From the NCBI GenBank assembly GCA_001953115.1, contig LSSL01005530.1:1-19312 (forward strand): a DNA stretch of 19,312 nt. Direction: 5' to 3'. Each line of letters starts with the position of its first letter. The first letter of the stretch is position 1. Shown one piece after another: positions 8,472-19,312 of the stretch. The DNA comes from Smittium mucronatum (taxonomy: Eukaryota; Kickxellomycota; Harpellomycetes; Harpellales; Legeriomycetaceae). The notes under the pieces are model-generated. The model did no database searches. It had not been told where the DNA came from and worked only from the letters and a program-made list of their open reading frames with translations. Position numbers and translations under genes: made by a program.

Positions 8472-11400
8472 GTAAATAAATATGACTTTATTTTTTCCTT
8501 AAGATAATATCGTAATAAAACTAACAAGGGCTTCTATTTTGAATAATTTATGAACATAATAAATCAAACCCCGAATTACAAGATCTTTATTCTACGTATT
8601 ACAATGCATTGAGCAAAATGTGATAATATTGCAATCGAGGAGTCTAAAGAATTAAAAAAATGGTATCTATTAATATCAAAATTTAAAATCAAACGTATAT
8701 CCTGGATATATGAGAACTGATAAATAATAAAATAGATAAGGGTTTTACTATTACCCAAAAAACAGTTAATTTTTCAAGCATTCTGATTAAACAAAATAAT
8801 AAAACACAGAGAAGATATCCTTCGTCATTATATAATTATTTTTTTAAAAAAATTTAAATCAAAAAAAATTATTCATTAGAGAAAAGAAAAGTCAGAAAAT
8901 ACAAAAAAACAATAGTAAACTCGGTCTAAATTTTCGGGTAAAAGTTCAAACTGATACTTATTATATGTGATGCAAACGAAGAAAATTTTCAAGGTATTAT
9001 TCTAATTCCAATGGTATAAAATTCATAGGGCCTCCAAAAGAAAACGGTTTTATATTTGTCTGCTGCTTCCGATTTACACTTGAATTAGGCTGTTGGTCTA
9101 GTCAAATTTGAATAATCTTTTATTTTTCCTGTGCAAAGTATATATATAGCTCGCTTCAATATAAATAGCAGCTGTACTTGATACCATTTCAAATTATTAA
9201 TACTGTATTTTGAAAATTTTAAGAACATAAGTATTTAAATTTACTTGGTTTTTGGATCTGAAAATTTAATGTATGATTCAGCTCCTTTGGTAACATAAAA
9301 TATATTATATTTTTCAAGTGAAATATAAATAATATAATTTTGTTTTCATGTTTCAAAAAAAAAAAAGGTTTTATTGTGCTAAAAATCTGGTATTGATATT
9401 AATTATAATGTAGATGGTATTTCTAAAATAAAAAATGGTATGAAAAATAAAATTTTGAACCCTTTATTTATTTATGTCTAAATAGAAAAATCACTATCCA
9501 TTTTCAGATTTTTTGAATTAATTGGAGGAGGGGGAGTGATACTTTAAGAATAAAAAAGATTGATGATAATGATATTCAGATCTAATCTCATAAATGTGTA
9601 ATACTTTTGTATGCTTAAATAAAAAAAATAATTAAAATATTTACTAATTATAAAATTAAGTAATATTAAATACTCCCATTATATGAATGAAAATAATTGA
9701 ATATTATATGGGGTATTGTGCTCTAATTTTTGAGAAATTTATTTATAATAAACTCTCAATTTTATAAATAATAAAAAAGATTTTTCTCCCTCTAAATATA
9801 TAAATATTTAAGGCTGTATGTATTTTTGATTGCTTGGAAAAAAATATTTTATTTTCAGATTTTACCAAATAAAATGTATTAGTGAGTTTAATTGAATTGC
9901 AAAGTTGAATAATTTCTTTTCCTAAAAACATACTTTTATATATTAAAATATTTATATTGCGGTTTGAAAGTTTTTTTATTTCTCATCCACAGAATTTTTT
10001 TTAAAATAACACATTTTACATTTAAAAATGTTTATAATTGAAAAAAATACACATATTTAAATAATATAAAAAATTTTAATCAATAAAAACGGCAGTAGAA
10101 CTCAAAAAAATATAATAAAAACTAAGTGAACATAAAATATTACATTTATTGGAACCAATTATTAATTAATTATTATTAAAGATGATGATTTAAATTAGGT
10201 GCTTTGGTCTTTATTATATAAAATTTTTAAAAAAATCAACCCGATAAATAGTTTTAATGCACAAAAAGCTTCATCATTGTCATATTTTTCAAAGTTATAT
10301 AGGGATGGATTGGGTGATAATCAATAATACTCTCCCAATTTAATAATAACAATCAACATTCAATGCTTCCTCTTCGATAACGATTAATTTAATGATATTT
10401 CTCGGAGAGAAAATTTTTAAGTCTCCCCAGAAGTAAAACTGACTCAATAATATTACTTTATTATCTCTAGATGGAAAATATTATGGCAAAAAAATAATGT
10501 AAATTAACCGGAGTCTGTAACCAAAGCTGTAACAGTATAGAGGTCATTTTTTGATGGAATTGAATTGGTTAATTTTATTTAAAAAAATTACATAACTATT
10601 TAAATCAATAAATTATATAAAAATAATAACCAGAATGCACCTGAAAAAATATTATTTAGGTTTTCTTGTTTCCACTGCTGTGGTAGCATTTATTGTCCTG
10701 GAATCGTTTTTTGGATAGTTTTTTTGGTATTGGGGTTAAAAAGAATATTTCGTAAATTTATTTGGCTATACTGGTAGCAGATAATTGTTTTGAATATTTT
10801 TTTTTGTGTATATAAGACTATTTTCTTATTTATTATATATATTCTATTTTTTTGTCCTAAAAATAGTGAAGAATAGTTTATTCTTGTATTTCTGGTAAGA
10901 TCCTACCGGGAACAATATTATCCTTTCGATTTCTTATTATAAACGACATTTATATCGTTTTTACTTATATTGTTTTGTTTGGGGAATAAATAAATAAATA
11001 CAGCTTATTCTAATCTATTTTAGCGAGATAATCATTATTATATGGATATCTCTTATCCTTAAAAAATCCTTAATATCCAGTACCCATAAATTTTTAGAAT
11101 TAAATAACCTAAACTGTGATCCAGTTAAAAAATCAAGGTTGTATCCTATGAATCATCGTGTATTTATTCAAAGGGTAATTAGCAAATGATACCAAAAAAA
11201 AACTCAGATATACTAATAAAGTCATTAATAATTAGTTGTTTAATTATTTATTGTGAGCATGCAATAATATTTAATATAGCTGACTTTTATTTTTGATCAA
11301 ACTGAATTTATTTTTATATTTTGTAAATTTTTAGGATAAAAAAAATCACGAAATCGATAGCAGAGATAGGTTCTAATATTTTTTTTCTATTTTTCAATTA

Positions 11401-13861
11401 AAAAATCTCCTCTAAATTGGTCCATGCATTGAGATTTTATTATTATTCTCTTCTTGTTGAAGATAGTTTCTTCAGAATAAGAGTTCAATCACCAAGACTT
11501 GATTATGAGTTTTTTTTCTTCGTTGGTTTAAGTCCATAAGATTTTTTTTTCTTGAGATGAGATTTTCAGCTTCGTGTATCTAGCAATATTTCTGCTTCTG
11601 ATATTTCTATATTAGACACTGCTGGCATTATTACAAATTTCGTTGAATATTTTTCCTATTTCCATGATGGGGCTAAAAGGGTTATAGTTGATTTTTTTTA
11701 AGATAAATTTTCTATTTCTTGTAGGATTAGGTTACATGGGGAAAGGTAGTATGATTCTCTAAATATTTTTCGGCTTAGATAATTTATTTCAAGACAATTG
11801 ATTGTAGTAATTGTAACAAATGAGGTTCTTTGAGAGTTTATCGCTTTTATAAGTCGAAAAAAAGTCGAATTCTTTCATTCAATATGACTTATTTATCCTC
11901 TTAAATGCTTTCTTATATAGAATATATTCTATCTGAGTGGTAAATATTATTGATTTATCCTCTAGATTTATTTATTTCAATACGAATGAAATTATTGTTC
12001 TGGTGTTGATATTCAGAAAAATAGCCAATCAAAGTTCTCAAATATTCAGCAGGCTCTTTCATGTTTTATTTCGAAATTTTATTGCTTGAAAAATATTTGT
12101 ATCATTTCCTGAATATATCAGTGCAGATAAATATTCCACATTAACTAAGAATAATTTTCTCAATACTGATGATTATTTTATGTCAATTTAGAGAGACCTG
12201 TCTCACATATCACATTTACCAAAACGGAAAAATAAAACAATAACTATGAACATCACAAAATCTCTCTCTTCAGTGAGGGATTAAATTTCTGAGGTTTCTG
12301 CTTGGAAAATTTTCAGTTCGATTATTATATCTATTATCCCAAAAATATATAGTCCTTGTTCTCATATTACATTATATATACAATTTTATAACATGATTTT
12401 GGCTTTTTAAGAGAGTAATTCTGCAGTTATATCAACCTTCTTAAAATTAACCTTCTTCGGAGGAGAAATATAGACTTACTTAAATCTTTAAATATCAAAT
12501 AAGCTAGTACTAAAAAAATCCTCTTGGGGTTTGATCATATTCGACCATTCTATTTGTAATCTACTTAACTTCGATGAAAGGGACTACAAAAACTTCTTTA
12601 TCTTATCTATTTACGCCTAATAGTTTCGAGATATTAGTGATTATAACAGTGATTTCTATAGTTTTATTCTGAAGCCTAGCTACATCAATTAAGAATGTGA
12701 ATATTTCGTTTTTTTTTGCTGAAATAATTTCTTGTATTCCTCAATAGGATTATGAAGTCTAAATATGGCTTTTTTCTTATGCCCCAAGATCTTTATAGCT
12801 GATAGAAAAAAATTCGTAAAATTATATGGACTTAGCGATAGAACAAAATAAAGTTTATTGAACCGAAATATTTTTACGCTACTGCTGAGTCTTAGGTGTT
12901 TCATGGCTGTATTGTGCTCTAATATATGTATCAAAGCATATTATATATCAAGGTAATCAATTTAATCACTTCTACTCAACATTAGGTATATTTATATTTA
13001 TAATTATTGAATATATCTTGTATATATCTTGGATTTCATTTGTTTTGATTATGAGCTCAGTTTTTTGAGCTCTAAAATCTTTCTAATTCAAGTATTTATA
13101 CTTCATATCGCGAGAAATTTCTTTAATATCCTTCCTATCCATTTCTTACTCATATGAAGTGAAAATTGGTCTAATTAAAGTTTACCTACAATAAATTTGA
13201 CCTAATTTTCTTTCTACTTTTCATCTCGCCTAATCACCAGTTGGAATAAAGTTGATTTCATATAACTGATAATTGGCCTGATTGAAATTTTACTAAATAA
13301 AAACATACCCAATTTGTATCTATGCACCATTTTAACTATAAATAATGTAATAAATAGTTATTTAAAGGTGAATAAATGGCCAATATAATATCGATGGTTT
13401 CATGTGTTGATTTTTTTTGCTTTTTTATCAATAAATTTTACTTCAATAAAATTCAAGCTTATTTTTGTTTACAGGATAAATAATGATAGGACAAAATTAT
13501 TAATAGTTTTATTTCACTGAATCTTTGATTGGAAGAGTTCTGTATATATACATATGATTTTTCAGCGGTTAGTTAATATTAATCACCAAAATTGCATCAA
13601 AAAAGCCAAAATTATTTTGAAATATCCATTTTTTCTAAAAATACCCTCATTTAATCAAATATCTTCAAATTTTTATTAAAAAAGGTACCTTTTTATCCAC
13701 GTTCGTTAAAAAATTGCCCATCGATATTTTGAAATTTCCAATATTTCATAATATCGATTTAATTGGCTTAAATAAGGGTTTTAAAAGATTTTTTTTTTTG
13801 GATAGAAAAACAAACCCGACGAGTAAAATAAATCTATAAAAAGTTAAAAATATTAGAACAG

Positions 13862-13876
13862 GGTGTTTAAAACACC
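13862..13876. repeat. 7-bp inverted repeat GGTGTTT-A-AAACACC
   Basis: Perfect short palindrome with one central A, about 600 bp upstream of the MULE relic. I looked for a matching copy on the far side of the relic as a terminal inverted repeat and saw none, so no function is assigned. Confidence 0.6.
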
Positions 13877-14456
13877 AAAATAATTGATAAACAAATTATT
13901 GCTTATTTGATTTTTGAAGCTCCATAATAAAAAAAAGAGATATAAAATAAAAACTACAAAATATATATATGTATATAAATATTTGTTTATATGGTGTGAA
14001 TAAATTAATACCCAATTTTAAAATATTATTTTAACTTATTACCTTTAAAATATTAAAAAAATTAGTACTTCGAGAATAAATCGGATTTAATTTATTCATA
14101 GCGATCCTACAAGTATTAAACAAAGAATGAGAGTCAAAAAATCAAGATTTTTGAAAAATTGCAAAAAAGACGATTTATTTTTGCAAGAATTTAAAAAATT
14201 TCGCTTGTACAGGTGATCTTAGAGTTGAGGGATATTATTAAAATGGAGCTAAATATTACTATTTCAAATTTTTTTTTTTGGAATTTTTTATTGAAACTGA
14301 CGAAGTTTGCGTCAAAAGCGAGGCTATATAGTACTCAAAGGATGTTATTAGTCCATATCAAATTAAAAAAAGCATGAAACTGATAAAATATCAGTAGATA
14401 GATAAAAAAAATATTCCATGAGAGGAAAGTATTACCAGAAATAAAATTTTAAAAAA

Positions 14457-15695
14457 ACACATAACCACAAATGTGCTCGGAAAAAAGTGCGAAAAATTGA
14501 GAAAATCAGAAAGTTCATCTGTGATATGTTTGTTATTATTTAGCTACCCCGGATGACATCAAATCGATAGCAACTTCTAATAAATTTTTTACCTATCTTT
14601 CAAAAGCCATTAATCTGCATTTTGATTCAATCTTTTAGCTAATTAAAGGTATATATCCTATAACAATAGCAGGGATTGCAGATATATACCAATATTTCAT
14701 ATCAATAGTCATTACTGTAGTTAGAAAAGATAATACTGAAGATTATAGCTTGATATTAAAAAATCTTTTATACGAATCGAAAAAATTGGGTTTAAATTTA
14801 ACTTTTGACAATATGGTTGCTGATTCTACACCACAAATAACAAAAGCATTGAAAGATTTTTCACCGGATATAAAAAGAACCAATTGCTTGTCTCATTGTT
14901 CAAAAAACGTAAAATAGATATTAGGGGAGATGAAAGGTATTTTTGAAGAATATATATACCAAGATAATGAAAAATACAACTGAGAGCTAATAAGGATGAA
15001 TTTGATCTTTAGAAAAAAATTGTTTCTAAATGGAATAATTTTGAAATTTTAGCGGAAAAATTGATAAAATATCTAAAATAAATTTCGATAGAAATAGAAA
15101 TTGGTATGAAGGATACTGTTTTTTTGAACCTTATACCTAAATCTCTTTGGAAAGGTATAATAGAACGGTAAAAGAATTTTTTTTTTTTCAGGATATTGCT
15201 TATCAGACATCTTGATTTTTTTAGAAATTTCCAAAGATAACATCAATGATTCTGAAAATTTTTATATTAAAAACCTTCAAAATAAATAATAAATCGATAT
15301 ATCGACTTACAAAAAAAAAAAAAATAGATATAAAAACTTTCGGAAAAAAAATTCCCAAAGATTTATCTTATTTCAAAATTTATTTTAAGCGAGGAGGAGT
15401 TGTTTTTTGTAATGTATAGGCTGGATAAAGTGGAATTTGAAAACTTCGACTCAATGATGAATTTTTTTGAAAATTTTACCTTTATATACTCGGAATATTT
15501 TATAAAGGACTAGAAGGAGGGTTATTGCTCATGAAAAGAATTTTTAAAGAAAAAAAGTGCCATAATATGTAACACTTTTTAATTTATATCGGTAAAAGCG
15601 AACTAATTAGTAAAAACCTGCTGAAGCAAAGTAAAAAATCAGGAAGAAAAAAAATGGTAAAAAGAAATATGTGTCTTGAATTTCAAGAGGTGTAG
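14457..15695 (+). mobile_element. decayed Mutator-like (MULE) DNA transposon, transposase relic
   Basis: A cut-and-paste transposase of the MULE type survives as frame fragments in the right order. At 14457-14468 a Thr-His-Asn-His motif, followed by a basic helix (VRKIEKIRK), resembles the end of a FLYWCH zinc finger. The transposase core is at 14525-15179. The tail at 15391-15695 has a possible degraded SWIM finger (YCS then stop near 15523-15534, CHNM-stop-H at 15558-15575). It ends with a basic SGRKKMVKR stretch like the C-termini of arthropod MULEs. The coding frame changes at least four times and stops are frequent, so it is inactive. Poorly preserved FLYWCH-like sequence may extend upstream to about 14285. 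I could not find terminal inverted repeats or a target-site duplication, so the true ends are unknown. Confidence 0.75.
14525..15179 (+). pseudogene. MULE transposase catalytic core, broken by stops and a frameshift
   Basis: The reading frame after the stop at 14522 runs to a TAG at 14915, interrupted by a TAG at 14636. The pattern matches the MULE core (Pfam MULE, PF10551). The first Asp is at 14624-14626, in HFDSIF at the place of the usual DATYK. PITIAGIADIYQ corresponds to the usual PVLIVGTTDMD. The second Asp is at 14822-14824, in MVADSTPQIT, 66 codons after the first. The C-x-x-H pair (TGC 14885, CAT 14894) is followed by KNV. After a frameshift between about 14918 and 15080 come NWYEGY (15099 on) and the catalytic Glu at 15150-15152 in SLERYN, just after an in-frame TAA at 15138. 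Glu is about 109 codons after the second Asp, normal for the family. All three catalytic acids remain, so decay may be fairly recent, but no intact protein can be made. Confidence 0.78.
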
Positions 15696-18600
15696 CTAGA
15701 ATTTTATTTATCAATAAATATCAAAATTTGACACAAAAAAATTAGTAATTATATTATAATACTCAATAAATAAATATTTCCGCTTTATTTTTTGAATAAA
15801 TGAAATCCTTTAAAATGATAATACGACTAGATCCAATGATTCTTATTAATTTGAAAGAACATTTTTGAATTCAGGTAATTTTATTCAAAAATAAACGATA
15901 TAAATTTCCTATTTGAATTTATTAATATTTGATATAAGTTTATAAGCTCAGTTTTTATAAATAAATCAATACTATGTAGAGAATAATTTTCGTTTGTGCC
16001 CACAATAAAAAAATATTTATCCTTGATTGATTTATTTTGGTTCGTTTGATTCATTTGGGCTCAATGCATATATTTATAGATTTATTCCCATTTGATTAAT
16101 TCTAGTAATGTACCAAAATAAAAATTTAATGAATATAAATTTTTTCCCATTAGAATTGACGTGCTTAATTACAATAGAAAACGTTTATAAATTCATATAT
16201 CAAAGCAGTTAAAATAGAATTGTAATATTCGGGGTTTTTATAAATTTCGGTTCAAATCCATTTTAAAAATTCGTTTTCGTTTAAATGAAGTTTTTGATTC
16301 GAAATAAGAACGAAATGAAAATGAGGAATGTTCACCAGTTTATATTAATATTATTAAAAAGTTCGATCCTAGTTTATCTGAAATATGAAAATTTTCACCG
16401 AAATAATCATAAACAGGGGTATAAGTGTAAGACCCAATAAAATGTTTATTTCTGAACTAAAAAATAAATTGGATATTTTAAACCAATTTTGGTTACTGAT
16501 TAATGCTGTGAAACACGCTCATGGATTTTTTTTTATATTTGAAATATATTAATATGGGTTTTTTGGATTAAGCTATAGTATTTTTTAACATCTAATCATT
16601 AATAAGCCATTAAACAGTTCTAAAATCTATAATTACTCAATTTATTACCATTATAATAAGTATAAATACAATTTTAGTACAAAATAAAAACGAAATTTTG
16701 CAAAATATATATTAAACCATTTAAAAAGCCAATTTTCTCTCATTAGTAATTCTGAAGCTGATTCCATAGTTTTTATCATCATTCAACTTCCAATATTCTG
16801 GTCAAATTTATAATAATATCATTCTATTCGAAAATAAAAAATCACGTTTTCATTGGGCTTTATTATATATAAAAATAAAGTCTATAGAAATTTCTAGGTT
16901 CCAAGGATCGAAAATAGTTTTCTTGAAAAAGCCGAATATAAAGCTAATATACAATCAGATGACATGATTAAAACAAAAGAATTTTAAAAAAAATACAGGA
17001 CAATGAAGGTTACATTGAAATTAAAAAGGAATCCTAAAATATTAATTTTATTATATGGTATAAAAAAAGGAAAAAAGAAACAGGAATCCGTCGATTTAGG
17101 AAAGAATCTGTAAAATTTACCAAGTGAAAAAAATCCCTGTGAAACTGCATTCTAGAATGTAAAAAAACTTAGTGTTAATAATTATAAAATAAATTTTCTT
17201 TATTAAATTTCTTTTAAAATCTTTTTCCCATTTTTTTTCTTTCATATTAATAATAATTCGTTATTTCAATAAATAACACAGATCAATAACCTTTATATTT
17301 CACCTCACGATTCTGATATATTACTATTTAATAAAAATAGTCATAATATCTAAATTAATTAATTCTAAAATCTCTATTCTGCAATAATATCGATTCAGAT
17401 GCTTTTAAGTATCTTTTCATGTTATTTTTATCAAAATATAGCAATTTAATATGTTTTGTGGTTTTTTAGAATAATAAATTCAAAAATTCATCAGAAGTTC
17501 TATGAAATTTTTTTAAGTTATATAGGTAAAAATATCTTTAAAAAAACTTTAATTTACCCTAAAAACTACTTAAAATATTAGCTTAAATAAAATATCTATT
17601 ATTATTCAAATCCCTTAATCAAATATAATTTTATCACAAAATCTGGAGTTTTACATGTGATAATCAATATAATTAAAAAAAAAGACTAAAAAGTAAAAAA
17701 AAAGTGACTGAATTTAGTTTTTAAATACCTAAATGAAATTTATTAAAAATAATATCATCAAAAATATGTTGATTTTATAATTTTTAGACTCTTTAGATTA
17801 AAATTTTTTTATAATAATATCTTTCGTAATTTGAAAAAATCTAAAATAACATTTTATCAAAATGGAAATTAATGACGGATTTAAAAATATTTAATATATT
17901 TTACGAGTTTTGAACAGAAAAATCATTTTTTTTAACAAAATTATATATTTTTTCTTGTATAAAATTTATTTTTTTGATTTTTTTATCCTATAATCTTAAA
18001 ATAGAGCTTAAAAAAAACACCTACACATGTCCAAATATTAAATCTATTCTTTTCTTTATTTTTTTTTCCCATAATTATTTATGTTCAGAAGTTGTTTTTC
18101 AAGAATTCTGTATTTTATTATTATGAGTTCCCTTATCTTCTTTTACAATTCCAATTCCCCTATTATTACCTCTAAATTATTCTTTTAAAATTTAAATGAA
18201 CCTATTAAGCTATAAATACACTTATCGGGCTTTCCTAATATTTTTTTGAATTTCAAAACCAATGATTCTAAGGAGTTTACCCTTATTATCTCCCTGTTTT
18301 ACATTACTATATTGGTTTCATAATATTTTCTGATACCTAAATTTTGATTATTCTCCTCTGAATTTACTAGGGATCCCTACCAAATAGTTTCTCTCAATTA
18401 TCCACCCAGTTCTAAAACTTTTTTAGAAATTGAGGTCAAAACGGCTTCTTATTTATCTATCAAATATTTTATTGGCACAAAGGCTAAGCTTATGAAAATA
18501 CGTACCCTTTTTTTTCAAATATCTATCATTTTTATCCAAATAGGCTTTTAAATACTAACTCCTGAATTTTCTAAAAAATGCTTCAAAAAAGATGAAAAAA

Positions 18601-19312
18601 CAGAGGGTAATAGTTGCCTCTGAAATAGACTTTTACAGAATTTAAAATAGAGATTTAAACTTCGATAATAATAATTTTTGGTTCATTTATGGTTACGCTC
18701 TTTTATATAATGCGCTTGATTATTTTTCTTATTATTTTTTTAAAAATATCCTCGTGTTTTTTCGGAAATAAAAAATATAAAAGTGGAAATTCAGAGCTCT
18801 AAAATTTTCTATGGATGGTGAATCAATTAAAAAATATTTTACGGAAAAATCTAAATTTCGATCGACAAAATTTGACTCAGATTTGAAAACAATATTTAAA
18901 TTTTATTCTGTATAAAATGCTATTTTTCCAGCTAATATTTCCAGGATATAATATTAAAAATTTTACATGTTTTTTCGATTTTTTGAATAAAATTTGCAGT
19001 TCCTGTACTTACAAAATTCTTGAAAGTGATTTCGGAAAATGACCCAATATAAACCTTTTTATCATTCTGTTGAAAAAAGGCCATTAAGAGATTAATGAAA
19101 TTTCATGATCTTGGAGTTCTCTATCAATTTAATTTTTATTATCCCTGGATGTCCAAATTAAACTTCTCCCGAATTTTCAATTTTTTTTCCTTCTAGACTT
19201 TAATCATCATTCGATCAAAATTTCTATTATGAAGGCATCGTTTTGTCTTAAAAACTTTTGGAGGACTGTAAAATGTCACAGCTCCACCATAACCCATATA
19301 TTTTTTCTCACA
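15696..19312. other. AT-rich non-coding sequence to window end
   Basis: About 3.6 kb without a supportable gene. One plus-strand open run without ATG start (18348-18548, about 67 codons) and a lysine-rich stretch near 16970-17110 look mildly protein-like. They match no family I know and are within chance expectation. Poly(A)/poly(T) runs and TA-rich microsatellites are frequent. No tRNA, RNA gene or terminal repeat was found. Confidence 0.55.

Larger units (their letters stand above)
7367..14280. other. AT-rich gene desert
   Basis: Nearly 7 kb of very AT-rich DNA with many homopolymer A and T runs and TA microsatellites. The longest open frames (8336-8527, 8576-8758, 9743-9931 and 12689-12934, all minus, 60-81 codons) are about what chance gives when stops make up roughly 9% of codons. 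None has a recognisable domain. The part around 11.3-12.95 kb is a little less AT-extreme and may hold unidentifiable old transposon sequence. No tRNA, rRNA or spliced gene could be supported. Confidence 0.6.

Noticed and set aside
9091..9110. GTTGGTCTAGTC, reminiscent of a tRNA A-box (also near 1310)
   Set aside because: No acceptor-stem pairing, anticodon arm or B-box follows at either site.
11590..11700. LDTAGIITNF on the plus strand, considered as a retroviral-type aspartic protease
   Set aside because: The signature D-T/S-G is absent (DTAG), no reverse transcriptase or integrase motif lies nearby, and the opposite strand looks equally protein-like.
12689..12934. 81-codon minus-strand ORF in the AT-rich desert
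   Set aside because: It opens with a TTG rather than ATG. About one run of this length is expected by chance in the desert, and I could match it to no family despite some protein-like stretches.
16960..17110. Lysine-rich stretch with IIWYKKRKK, vaguely like a FLYWCH finger
   Set aside because: The required Cys and His ligands are not visible and the frame is broken; too weak to claim a second MULE relic.

Overview
The window is AT-rich eukaryotic genomic DNA. Short introns (about 68-330 bp) with good donor and acceptor sites interrupt its genes, which rules out a prokaryotic reading. Gene content and compact introns suit an invertebrate. An arthropod such as a small crustacean is my guess, but nothing here fixes the species.

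Layout. Positions 1-1460 are a comparatively GC-richer non-coding stretch with a polypurine tract and a TATA-like box. It is followed by an intronless plus-strand ORF (1461-2105) for a 214-residue Ser/Pro-rich protein I do not recognise. Tail-to-tail with it, on the minus strand, is a six-exon gene (2454-4612) that I assembled by splice phase. It encodes a 462-residue SENP1/Ulp1-type SUMO protease with a complete His-Asp-Gln-Cys active site. Upstream of that on the same strand is a nine-exon gene (5473-7366) for a 347-residue HGH1 homologue, the armadillo-like eEF2 folding factor. It has two very short 5' exons and one probable GC-AG intron.

From about 7.4 kb to the end the sequence is a very AT-rich gene desert. 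The one convincing landmark is a decayed Mutator-like (MULE) DNA transposon at roughly 14.45-15.7 kb. The transposase Asp, Asp, C-x-x-H and Glu landmarks are recognisable in order with normal spacing, but stops and frameshifts separate them. Other open runs in this half are about as long as expected by chance at this base composition.

The two minus-strand genes are housekeeping functions (SUMO processing/deconjugation and translation-factor folding) with no evident pathway link. I see no CRISPR, rRNA, tRNA or operon-like structure. The points most worth a second look are the hydrophobic N-terminal segment of the SUMO protease, the GC-AG intron, the unknown Ser/Pro-rich protein and the MULE relic.
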